This document shows positions 25,601 to 38,100 of a DNA stretch of 64,000 bases, piece after piece (position 1 is the stretch's first letter; every line of letters starts with the position of its first letter). A program made the translations under genes and the position numbers. Source of the stretch: Plecoglossus altivelis (lineage: Eukaryota > Chordata > Actinopteri > Osmeriformes > Plecoglossidae); assembly GCA_036571765.1 (NCBI GenBank), contig BROE01000020.1, positions 20,254,116 to 20,318,115 of the forward strand. Direction: 5' to 3'. The notes below the pieces were generated by a model, which saw only the letters and a program-made list of their open reading frames with translations, was not told the DNA's origin and ran no database searches.

Positions 25601-28600
25601 GGAGCCAGCACTTAGTCCTCTCCTATTCACAAGTGGGAAGAACCACAGACAGACTAAGGAAGGGAGGGAAGGAAGGAGAGAGGAAGGGAGGGAAGAGGGA
25701 GGGATAGAGGAAGGGAAGATGGGAGGGAGGAAGGGAAGGAAGAGGGAGGGATAGAGGAAGGGAAGATGGGAGGGAGGAAGGGAAGGAAGAGGGAGGGATA
25801 GAGGAAGGGAAAGAATGGGAGGGGAGGGGAAGGGAAGGAAGAGGGAGGGAGGAAAGGGAAATGGGAGGGAGGAAGGGAAGGAAGAAGGGTGGGATAGAGG
25901 AAGGGAAGATGGGAAGGGATAGAGGAAGGGAAGATGGAGGGAGGAAGGGAAGGAAGAGGGAAGGGAGGGGGAAGGGAAGATGGGAGGGATAGAGGAAGGG
26001 AAGATGGGAGGGATAGAGGAAGGGAAGATGGGAGGGAGGAAGGAGGAGAAGGGAGGGATGAGGAAGGGAAGATGGGAGGGAGGAAGGGAAGGAAGAGGAG
26101 GGTAGAGAAGGGAAGATGGGAGGAGGAAGGGAAGGAGAGGGAGGGAGGAAGGAAGATGGGAGGGAGGAAGGGAAGGAAGAGGGAGGGATAGAGGAAGGGA
26201 AGATGGGAGGGATAGAGGAAGGGAAGATGGGAGGGAGGAAGGGAAGGAAGAGGGAGGGAGGGAGGAAGGGAAGATGGGAGGGATAGAGGAAGGGAAGATG
26301 GGAGGGATAGAGGAAGGGAAGATGGGAGGGAGGAAGGAAAGGAAGAGGGAGGGATAGAGGAAGGGAAGATGGGAGGGAGGAAGGAAAGGAAGAGGGAGGG
26401 ATAGAGGAAGGGAAGATGGGAGGGAGGAAGGGAAGGAAGAGGGAGGGAGGAAGGGAAAGATGGAGGGAGGAAGGAGGAGAGGAGGGATAGAGGAAGGGAA
26501 GGCAAGAGGGAGAGAAGGAAGGGAGGGATAGAGGAAGGGAAGTGGGAGGGAGAAGGAAAGGAGAGGAGGGATGAGAAGAGGAAGATGGGAGGAGAAGGGA
26601 AGGAAGAGGGAGGGAGGAAGGGAAGATGGGAGGGAGGAAGGGAAGGAAGAGGGAGGGATAGAGGAAGGGAAGGAAGAGGGAGGAAGGAAAGGAAGAGGGA
26701 GGGATAGAGGAAGGGAAGATGGAGGGAGGAAGGAAAGGAAGAGGGAGGGAGGAAGGGAGATGGAGGAGGCAGGGGAAGAGAGAGGATAGAGGAAGGGAGA
26801 TGGGAGGAGGAAGGAAAGTGGAGGGAGAAGGAAAAGGAAGAGGGAGGATAGAGGAAGGGAAATGGGAGAGGAGAAGGAAAGGAAGAGGGAGGGATAGAGG
26901 AAGGGAAGATAGAGGGAGGAGGAGGAAGAGGGGATAGTAGGAAGGGAAGATGGGAGGGAGGAAGGGAAGGAAGAGGGAGGGATAGAGGAAGGGAAGATGG
27001 GAGGGAGGAAGGGAAGGAAGAGGGAGGGAGGAAGGGAAGATGGGAGGGAGGAAGGAAAGGAAGAGGGAGGGATAGAAGAAGGGAGATGGGAGAGGAGGGA
27101 GGGAAGAGGAGGATAGAGGAGGGAAGATGGAGGGAGGAGGGAGGAAGAGGAGGATAGAGGAAGGGAAGATGGGAGGGAGAGGAAGGAAGAGGGAGGGATA
27201 GAGGAAGGGAGATGGAGGAGGAAGGGAAGGAGAGGGAGGGAGGAAGGGAAGATGGGAGGGAGGAAGGGAAGGAAGAGGGAGGGATAGAGGAAGGGAAGGA
27301 AGAGGGAGGAAGGAAAGGAAGAGGGAGGGATAGAGGAAGGGAAGATGGGAGGGAGGAAGGAAAGGAAGGAGGGATAGAAGAAGGGAGATGGAGGAGGAAG
27401 GAAAGGAAGAGGGAGGGATAGAAGAAGGGAAGATGGGAGGGAGGAAGGGAGGGAAGAGGGAGGGATAGAGGAAGGGAAGATGGGAGGGAGGAAGGGAAAG
27501 GAGAGGAGGATAGAGGAAGGGGAAGATGGGAGGGAGGAAGGAGGAAGTAGGGAGGGAGAGGGAAGATGGGAGGGAGGAAGGAAAGGAAGAGGGAGGGATA
27601 GAAGAAGGGAAGATGGGAGGAGAGGGAGGGAGAGGGAGGATAGAGGAAGGGAGATGGGAGGGAGGAAGGGAGGAAGAGGGAGGGTGAGGAAGGAAGATGA
27701 GGAGAAGGAAGGAAGAGGGAGGGGAAGAGAAGGGAGATGGGAGGGGGAGGGAGGAGAGGGAGGAGGAGGAGCATGGAAGAGGGAGGGATAGAGGAAGGGA
27801 AGGAAGAGGGAGGAAGGGAAGGAAGAGGGAGGGAGGAAGGGAAGATGGGAGGGAGGAAGGGAAGGAAGAGGGAGGGATAGAGGAAGGGAAGATGGGAGGG
27901 AGGAAGGGAAGGAAGAGGGAGGGATAGAGGAAGGGAAGATGGGAAGGAGGAAGGGAGTGGGGGAGGGAGGTTCATTCGATAATGACGATAACTGTCCTGG
28001 TCATAGTGTGTGGGCTCCAATAATGAATGACATGTTACACAACACTCGTGCAAAACACTGGGACAGCATGAAAAGGTGGCCTTGAGAAACAAGAACAAGT
28101 GAACAGAGAGAAGAAAAAAGAAATCCTGTTTCCTACAAAGTGGGTTTTTACTTTCTTTAAAGCTGCTTCTGCAGTGGGAGTTTAGCTGTTTCCTGGCGAC
28201 TCCATACCCCTCCTAGGTCTGTTAGTGTTCCTTACTCCAAACAACACTTTTCCTATTAAGGATCCTTTGAGCTCTTAATTAAATGCACATTAGGAGATGC
28301 GGTTTGCCCACTATGAATTTAAACAACCATTCAAGAAAACGTCCAAAACGCCAATACACAGAAAATGAACATGCCAGATATACGCCTTTGAAATGACAAA
28401 ATCCTGTTTATCTTTGTTTTTTGAGAAGCTGGAAGGGTTATTAGCAGACAAACAGTGGTTATGGATGCAAGCACTCCTCTCTCTTTTGTCTGTCTACTTC
28501 TACCACCACGCTCTCCCTCTCATCTCTCCCTCTCTCCCTTCTCCATCCCTCCCTCTCATCTCTCCCTCCCTCTCATCTCTCCCTTCCTTTATCTCACCCC

Positions 28601-31600
28601 TCTCCCTCCCTATCATCACCCCTCCTCTCTTTCCCCCTCTCGCTCCCTTTATCTCTCCATCTTTCCTCTCCCCTCTCACTCCCTTTATCTCTCCCTCGTC
28701 CCTCTCTTTCCTCTCCCCTCACACTCCCTTTATCTCTCCCTCGTCCCTCTCTTTCCTCTCCCCTCTCACTCCCTTTGTGTTTCATCTCTTCCTCTCCCTC
28801 CCTCCCTCCCCCAGGTCCGGGCCATGCAGTGGCCGGGGAGGGTCTTGCAGGTGCCCTCGTCCACATGCAGCCAGCCATGCCAGGCAGGTGAAAGGAAGAA
28901 GACAGTGAAGGGCATTCCATGCTGCTGGCACTGCGAGCGTTGCGATGGTTACCAGTACCAGGCTGACACCTTCACCTGCAAGCTGTGCCGCTTCGACCTG
29001 CGACCCAACCCCAACCACACAGCCTGCGTGTCCATCCCTATCGTTAAACTGGAGTGGAGCTCTCCCTGGGCAGTGGTCCCTCTGCTCATCGCCGTGGTGG
29101 GCATCCTGGCCACCGTGTTTGTGGTGGTCACCTTCGTGCGTTACAACGACACGCCCATCGTCAAGGCGTCTGGCCGTGAGCTGAGCTACGTCCTGCTGAC
29201 GGGTATCTTCCTGTGTTACGCCACCACCTTCCTCATGATCTCCGCCCCTGACGTGGGCATCTGCTCGCTGCGTCGCATCTTCCTGGGCCTGGGAATGAGC
29301 ATCAGCTACGCCGCGCTGCTCACCAAGACCAACCGCATCTACCGCATCTTCGAGCAGGGCAGCATGTCGGTCAGCGCTCCACGTTTCATCTCCCCCGCCT
29401 CCCAGCTGGTCATCACCTTCAGCCTGACCTCGGTGCAGCTTCTGGGGGTGGTCATCTGGTTCGGCGTGGACCCCTCCCAGGCTATCATCGACTACGAAGA
29501 CCAGCGGACGTCCAACCCGGAGCAAGCTCGCGGCGTGCTGAAGTGCGACATCTCAGACCTGTCGCTCATCTGCCTGCTGGGGTACAGCATGCTTCTCATG
29601 GTCACCTGCACCGTGTACGCCATCAAGACCCGAGGCGTGCCGGAGACCTTCAATGAGGCCAAGCCCATTGGTTTCACCATGTACACCACCTGCATCATCT
29701 GGCTGGCCTTCATCCCCATCTTCTTCGGAACCTCGCAGTCCACTGAGAAGGTACACAAGACAGTCTGGCCTTTTGTTTGTTGATGTTTTGCTCTTTTCTG
29801 CTGTATTCTACCTCTGCTCCCCTCTACTGTCCTCTGCTCTGCTGTACTATACTCTCCTCTGCTGTACTATACTCTGCTGTACTATACTCTCCTCTGCTGT
29901 ACTATACTCTGCTGTACTATACTCTCCTCTGCTGTACTATACGCTGCCCTGCTGTACTATACTCTCCTCTGCTGTACTATACTCTGCTCTGCTCTGCTAT
30001 ACTCTCCACTGCTGTACTATACTCTGCTGTACTATACTCTCCACTGCTGTACTATACTCTCCTCTGCTGTACTATACTCTGCTGTACTATACTCTCCTCT
30101 GCTGTACTATACTCTGCTATACTCTCCTCTGCTGTACTATACTCTCCTCTGCTGTACTATACTCTCCACTGCTGTCCTCTGCTCTGCTGTACTATACTCT
30201 CCACTGCTGTACTATACTCTCCTCTGCTGTACTATACTCTATTCTGCCCTGCTGTACTATACTCTCCTCTGCTGTACTATACGCTGCCCTGCTGTACTAT
30301 ACTCTCCTCTGCTGTACTATACTCTCCTCTACTGTCCTCTGCTCTGCTGTACTATACTCTCCACTGCTGTACTATACTCTCCTCTGCTGTACTATACTCT
30401 GCTGTACTATACTCTTCTCTGCTGTACTATACTCTCCTCTACTGTCCTCTGCTCTGCTGTACTATACTCTCCACTGCTGTACTATACGCTGCTCTGCTGT
30501 ACTATACTCTCCTCTGCCCTGCTGTACTATACTCTCCTCTGCCCTGCTGTACTATACTCTCCTCTGCTGTACTATACGCTGCTCTGCTGTACTAAACTCT
30601 CCACTGCTGTACTATACGCTGCTCTGCTGTACTATACTCTCTTCTGCCCTGCTGTACTATACTCTCCTCTGCTGTACTAAACTCTCCTCTGCTGTACTAT
30701 ACGCTGCTCTGCTGTACTATACTCTCCTCTGCCCTGCTGTACTATACTCTCCTCTGCCCTGCTGTACTATACTCTCCTCTGCTGTACTATACTCTGCTAT
30801 ACTCTCCTCTGCTGTACTATACTCTACTATATTCTCCTCTGCTCAGTGCTTCTCTGCTTGTTTTTGCAGGGGTTGTGTATATGTTGGTATCAGGGAGAAC
30901 AGAAGTTTGTCTAGCAGCTCTGCTGAGAGGATTTAGGACTTTTGTGTTCTCTGTGGTCTGGCAAGACCCCCTCCCCCCTCTCTCGTCTCCTCCCCCCCTC
31001 TGTCTTCCTTCTTTACCTTCACCTCCTTTCCCCCCTATCCTCCTCCTCTTCCTTCATCTGCTCCTCTATCCTCCTCCTTGATCTCCTCCTTCCCCTCTCT
31101 CCTCGTCCTCTTCCCTCACCTCCTGCTCGCCTTCTCTCGTCCTTCATCTCCTCCTCCTCTTCCTTCATCTTCTCCTCCTCTCTCCTCCTCCTCCTCTTCC
31201 CTCACTTCCTGCTCTCCCTCTCTAGGTGAGGATGTAGACTGGACATATGAGGCTGGCAGAGAGGCCAGAGAGAATGATGCTGAACAAGCAGCTCTGCGAT
31301 AGTGAATGTTGTGAAAATGGGCCCCTGCAGCTGTTGGTTCTATGACGACAATGAGAGGAATTACAAACGCAATTTGTACATCTTCATGACTTCTCTCTGT
31401 CTGGGTGAAAACCCGTTTAAAAGAGATTTTGGAAACTTCTCCAGGGGCCCTAAGACAAATGATCCCATCGTCTCTCTTGTCACTCGTTAAATTACAACTC
31501 TCTAGAGAACTGAACTGCTCTACTCTGCTGTAGCCTCCCCTGCCTTGCTCTACTCTGTTCTGATCGGCTCTACTCTGCTCTGCTCTACTCTATTCTGCTT

Positions 31601-32501
31601 TACTCTACTCTGTTTTAGGCTACTCTGCTTTGCTCTACTCTGCTTTGCTCTACTCTGCTTTGCTCTACTTTACTCTGCTTTACTATACTCTGCTCTGATT
31701 GGCTCTACTCTGCTTTACTATACTCTGCTCTGATTGGCTCTACTCTGCTTTACTCTACTCTGCTCTGATTGGCTGTACTCTGCTTTACTCTACTCTGCTC
31801 TGATTGGCTCTACTCTGCTTTACTCTACTCTGCTCTGATTGGCTCTATTCTGCTCTACTCTGCTCTGCTCTGCTCTACTCTACTCTGCTTTACTCTACTC
31901 TGCTCTGATTGGCTCTACTCTGCTTTACTATACTCTGCTCTGATTGGCTCTATTCTGCTCTGCTCTACTCTGCTCTACTCTGCTTTACTCTACCCTGCTC
32001 TGCTCTGATTGGCTCTATTCTGCTCTACTCTGCTCTGCTCTACTCTGCTTTACTCTACTCTTCTTTGCTCTGTTTTACTACAGTTCTGTCCATGTTAGAT
32101 TAATGACACTACACCCCCCCCCCCACTCCCTCTCTCTTCCTCCTGGGGGGAGAGCTTCAATCAGGGCTTCTCTCTCTGTCTAATGTGTTGTTGTACCGCG
32201 AGCTACATGAGAAGACTTCACCTCCACCACTAGAACAGGCCCAGGGACCAGCGCCACTCAGTATACACTCTGATTATTCAGCATGTGGGTTTCCTCTTTA
32301 AACCTGTCAACTAACATCATCACTTATGTGTCTCTCTGGCTCTCAATCTCTCTCTCGGTCCCTCTCTCTTTCTCTCTCTCGATCCCTCTCTCTCTCTCAG
32401 CCACTCACTTACTCACTTACTCATCTCCCTTTAGCTCACTCTCTTCCTTCCTTTCTCCTTCTCTTTCTTTTTCTCGGTCTCTCTCTCGGTCTCTCTCTCG
32501 G

Positions 32502-32536
<35 letters not shown>

Positions 32537-32585
32537 CGGTCAGTCACTCTCTCCCTCAATGTCACTGTCTTCCTTCCTTTCTCTT

Positions 32586-32632
<47 letters not shown>

Positions 32633-35146
32633 TCCTCCCTCAAACATAAACACGTGTGTGTGTACTGTCTGGATCTACAGTCTGGATCAGCCAGTCTACA
32701 GACTATATCAGCCAGTCTACAGTCTAGATCAGCCATGCTTCAGTCTAGATCAGCTATGCTACAGTCTAGATCAGCCATGCTTCAGTCTAGATCAGCCAGT
32801 CTACAGTCTAGATCAGCCATGCTTCAGTCTAGATCAGCCAGTATACAGTCTAGATCAGCCATGCTACAGTCTAGATCAGCCATGCTTCAGTCTAGATCAG
32901 CCAGTCTACAGTCTAGATCAGCCATGCTTCAGTCTAGATCAGCTATGCTACAGTATGTGGGCTCATTACACCACATTTGTCTAACGGCTGCATATATAGG
33001 ACGATGGATTTATATTTATAAACGACTTCTTGGTTTATGCTGCCTGTCTCTGACCTAGAAAGATGAAAGAGAATTGTGAAATCGTAGCGATATTCAGCAT
33101 CAGCTTTTCTGAAGATGAGGCAATCCATTAGCCTGCCTTGCTTTGAACGAAGGGAGAGAAGAATGAGACAGACTCAGAGTCTCTTTCGTTTCTGTGATGC
33201 GCTCAGACCAAGAAGAACTAATTCAATTTGAAAACCTGGAATAAGTTCTCTCACCAAGGCTTACGATAAGAGCCCTTTCTTTTCCCAAATGTTATTAGCC
33301 CATTAATTAATTAGTATTTCCTGCTGAAAGCTGCCAGATAGACTTCATGCTCCTTCACAGCAGACAAGGGTTTGGTCCCTGGGGCCTGGAGGGGAAGGTG
33401 AGAGAGGATGTGGAGAACAAGTTCTTCATTAACGTGGACATATGGCTGTGCGTTCACCCTCTGCTCCTGATCAGAAGAACACCAGGCTGTTTGCACCCTA
33501 TATCATCAGACAGTGTTGGTGTGGTCATGCCAGGCCCCAGTAGTGCTATCTAGGCCCCTATGGAGGATATCTAGGCCCCTATAGTGGTACCCAGACCCCT
33601 ATAGTGCTATCCAGGCCCCCATAGTGCTATCCAGGCCCCTATAGTGCTATCCAGACCCCTATAGTGGTACCCAGACCCCTATAATGCTATCCAGGCCCCT
33701 ATAGTGCTATCCAGGCCCCTATAATGCTATCCAGGACCCTATAGTGCTATCCAGGACCCTATAGTGCTATCCAGGCCCCTATAGTGCTACCCAGACCCCT
33801 ATAGTGCTATCTAGGCCCCTATAGTGCTATCCAGACCCCTATAGTGCTATCCAGACCCCTATAGTGCTATCTAGGCCCCTATAGTGCTATCCAGGCCCCT
33901 ATAGTGCTATCCAGGCCCCTATAGTGCTATCCAGACCCCTATAGTGCTACCCAGACCCCTATAGTGCTATCTAGGCCCCTATAATGCTATCCAGGACCCT
34001 ATAGTGCTATCCAGGCCCCTATTGTGCTATCCAGACCCCTATAGTGCTACCCAGACCCCTATAGTGCTATCTAGGCCCCTATAATGCTATCCAGGCCCCT
34101 ATAGTGCTATCCAGACCCCTATAGTGCTACCCAGACCCCTATAGTGCTATCTAGGCCCCTATAGTGCTATCCAGACCCCTGTAGTGCTATCCAGGCCCCT
34201 ATAGTGCTATCTAGGCCCCTATAGTGCTATCCAGACCCCTATAGTGGTACCCAGGCCCCTATTGAGGATCTCCATATTCAGGCCCCTATAATGCTATCCA
34301 GGCTCCTATGGAAGATCCTTAGACCCTATAGAAGATCTCCAGACCCGTTATAGAATCTTCAGGCCCTATAGATGTTCTCCAGGCCCCTGCAGTGCTATTC
34401 AGGGCCCCATAGTGCTATTCAGGCCCCTATACAGGCTCCCTAGACCCAATAGAAGATCACCAGGCCATATAGAGGATCCCCAGACCCTACAGATGATATC
34501 CAGACACTATAGAAGATGTCCAGGCACTATAGAAGATCTCCAGACACTATAGAAGATCTCCAGACACTATAGAAGATGTCCAGACACTATAGAAGATGTC
34601 CAGACACTATAGAAGATGTCCAGGCATTATAGAAGATCTCCAGGGAGTTTTAGCCTCCCTGCCAGTATCCAGAATTGCATCAGTGAGTCTGACTCAAACC
34701 AAAACGCTTCATTTCCAGATCAAGCAGCAGACAGCAGTGACAGCTACCCCAGCCTTGGCTCGTAAATAATTTTCCTCTTTAAGACGCGAGCGTGTCACAA
34801 CAGTAGCAGCAGCTCCTAATCACCGCGAGTGACAGATCCAACAAAGGCAGGCAGGGCCACATGACGTCTCCCAGAAGAACAAAGTACCCCACTTCCCACC
34901 CAGGTTCTGATTTACCTCTTGTGCCCATCTGATCGCCTGGCCAATCGCCCGTCTGAAGGCTTGTCTGAACGCTCGTTTCGGCGCTGGAGCCCGTCACCCT
35001 GCTCAGCGGGCGTATCCCGCCCTCAATTATCTGTCCTTCTGTGGCAGTAGAGATTCTCTGTGTGTGTGGGTGGAGGGGAGAGGGAGCACATTGTGTGTTT
35101 GTGTGTGCTTGAGTAGAGCTGTATGTGTAGGATGTGCTTTGGGAGA

Positions 35147-35199
<53 letters not shown>

Positions 35200-38100
35200 A
35201 GAGGGTGTGTAGATAAGAAGACAGCTGTTCTATCTATAGAGTGTGATCACAGATCATGATGTTAGTGATGGGACAGCTCACCTGTGACACACTCTCTATC
35301 AGGGGCTGTCTGACAGGTGTGGGGCGGGAGGGGGGAGAGAGGGGGGGGCACGAACGAACGCTTCACAATAGAATTTTTGGGAAAGGTTTCTCTCCACAAT
35401 GGACTCAATTGAAATGCAATCATCCCATATGGAGAGGCCTGCTATTACTGATCCTGCGAGAGGATGAAGGGGCAGAGGGATGTGTTGTTTAGATTCTCAT
35501 CAAGTCACCGTCATCTTGCTGCTAGTGACGGCAGAGTAATGAAAACTGTTCTCTCTTTCCTGCCGAGAGAGAAAGAAGGAGACAGAGAGAGATGAAGGGA
35601 GGGAGAAAGGTATAGAAAGGAACAGACAAAGAGAGGATGAGAAAGAGCAAGGAGAGACAATGAACGAGGAAGCAGACACAGTCCTGATAACTGTGTAGAG
35701 CAGCAGACACAGTCCTGATAGCTGTGTAGAGCATCAAACACAGTCCTGGTAGCTGTATAGAGCAGGAGACACAGTTCTGATAGCTGTGTAGAGCATCAAA
35801 CACAGTCCTGGTAGCTGTATAGAGCAGGAGACACAGTCCTGATAGCTGTGTAGAGCATCAAATACAGTCCTGGTAGCTGTATAGAGCAGCAGACACAGTC
35901 CTGATAGCTGTGTAGAGCATCAAACACAGTCCTGGTAGCTGTATAGAGCAGGAGACACAGTCCTGATAGCTGTGTAGAGCAGGAGACAGTCCTGGTAGCT
36001 GTGTAGAGCAGGAGACACAGTCCTGGTAGCTGTGTAGAGCAGGAGACACAGTCCTGGTAGCTGTGTAGAGCAGGCACAGTCCTGGTAGCTGTGTAGAGCA
36101 GGAGACACAGTCCTGACAGCTGTGTAGAACAGTACACAGCCCTGATAGCTGTGCAGAGCAGGAGACACAGTCCTGGTAACTGTGTAGAGCAGGACACAGT
36201 CCTGGTAGCTGTGTAGAGCAGGAGACACAGTCCTGGTAGCTGTGTAGAGCAGGAGACACAGTCCTGATAGCTGTGTAGAACAGGACACAGTCCTGATAGC
36301 TGTGTAGAGCAGGACACAGCCCTGATAGCTGTGTAGAGCAGGAGACACAGTCCTGATAGCTGTGTAGAGCAGGACACAGCCCTGATAGCTGTGTAGAGCA
36401 GGAGACAGTCCTGGTAGCTGTGTAGAGCAGGAGACACAGCCCTGATAGCTGTGTAGAGCAGGACACAGTCCTGGTAGCTGTGTAGAGCAGGACACAGTCC
36501 TGGTAGCTGTGTAGAGCAGGAGACACAGTCCTGACAGCTGTGTAGAGCAGGACACAGCCCTGATAGCTGTGTAGAGCCGGAGACAGCCCTGATAGCTGTG
36601 TAGAACAGGAGACACAGTCCTGATAGCTGTGTAGAACAGGAGACACAGTCCTGACAGCTGTGTAGAACAGGACACAGTCCTGATAGCTGTGTAGAGCAGG
36701 ACACAGCCCTGATAGCTGTGTAGAACAGGACACAGCCCTGATAGCTGTGTAGAACAGGAGACACAATCCTGTTAGCTGTGTAGAGCAGCAGGCACAGTCC
36801 TGGTAGCTGTGTAGAGCAGGAGACACCCAGACAACCCTCCAGGTTCTTTTATCTGTTCTCCATAGCTTCATCTCACTCATTAGTGCTGCATTGATGCAAC
36901 TACGTATGCCTAGCCCAGGGCTAGTGCTATTAATGACTGGATGATGAGGTGTGTGTGTGTATGCACAAAGGGGGGAGGGGGGAGGGTGGAGTGAAGGAGA
37001 GGGGATGGAGGGAGGATGGAGAGATAAAGGGGAGAGGCGTGTGTATACAGGAAGCAGCACAGAGCCAATCACATGCACAGAAACAAACCCATCTCTTCAG
37101 TCATAGGGCACGGTAGGACAGACGCCATGCAGAGTTAAACTAAGAGTCTCTTTCACCAACCGAAGCCCCTTAGATCTAACTGCTGGAGAGACAGGTGTAT
37201 ATTACTCATCCACACACAGGTAACACCACACAGCACTGGCAAACAGAGGGAATCAATCATCTGATCGGTAGGGGGGGTGGGAGGGGCGTGGGATGTCAGT
37301 GCGATTGAGTTTGATTGGTTGCAGTGGTTAGGGTTTGCAGCAATCAGCAGGCAGCTATGACAAAGCCACACTCTTAATTAAAGGAGAGTTTCCTACTCAT
37401 TGTGATGATCTGGTTTAGCCGCTGAGGATTGTGGGAGCTTGTGGTTTTTACGTTTTACTCTGCCTGCATGTTGATCCCGCTGTAGAGAGACTGGTCAGGT
37501 ATTCAACGCCTTCTACAGCCAATCACAAACCTCCCCCCCCTGGACAAGCTTGTTGAAGTTTGTCATTAAAACCTCCTATTAGCACACCGCCACACCGCAA
37601 ACACTTTAAGAGACACGGATATTCAATAAGGACCCTCCCACGCCATCCGCAATGTTCAGCCGAGTATAAAATTTTCATGAGGTTGTTTGGTTTTATGGGG
37701 TACCTTGTATTGGATCAGTATTGGAGGCTATTGACTCGTGTTGAAATTCATTTCAGAGCGAACAGGAAGGCCGTATTAAAGCTTGCGCTGCAGAAAATTA
37801 AAACAAACAAGGTTTTCTTGGCTGTCAGTGTAAGCACTGAAGAGGCGTTGATTGGGAATGAAAACAAGGCGAGTCCTTTCTGTCTGTCTTTCCCCTTCTG
37901 TTTCTCTTCCTCTAAGTCTCTCTCCCCCCTCTCTCTCCCTCTCTCCCTCTAAGTCTCTCTCCCCCCTCTCTTTCCCTCTCTCTATCCTATCTATGTCTCT
38001 CTCCCTCGAAATCTCTCTCCCCCCTCTCTCTCCCTCTCTCCATCTCTGTCTCTCTCCCTCTAAGTCTCTCTCCCTCTAAGTCTCTCTCTCTCCCTCTCTC

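Noticed and set aside
25654..28098. 814-codon open frame on the minus strand
   Set aside because: It encodes only Ser, Pro, Leu, Phe and similar residues from a homopurine/homopyrimidine array. Codon content is purely that of the repeat.
28782..29525. 247-codon antisense frame across the transmembrane exon
   Set aside because: It is the shadow of GC-rich receptor codons. The sense strand has clear homology and splice sites.
29653..30936. 427-codon frame overlapping the transmembrane exon
   Set aside because: It is out of frame with the receptor and then follows the CTGCTGTACTATACTCT array.
33540..34270. CRISPR-like regular 20-bp repeats
   Set aside because: Units are head-to-tail without spacers, and the DNA is vertebrate. 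It is a minisatellite.
35796..37078. Long minus-strand frames (SCSTQLSGLC repeats)
   Set aside because: They are produced by the ~31-bp minisatellite and have no recognisable domain.
37560..37952. 130-codon frame in the intron before helix 7
   Set aside because: The first part is non-repetitive, but it starts from a non-ATG codon, has no recognised similarity and runs into the CT array. The receptor reading phase does not need it.
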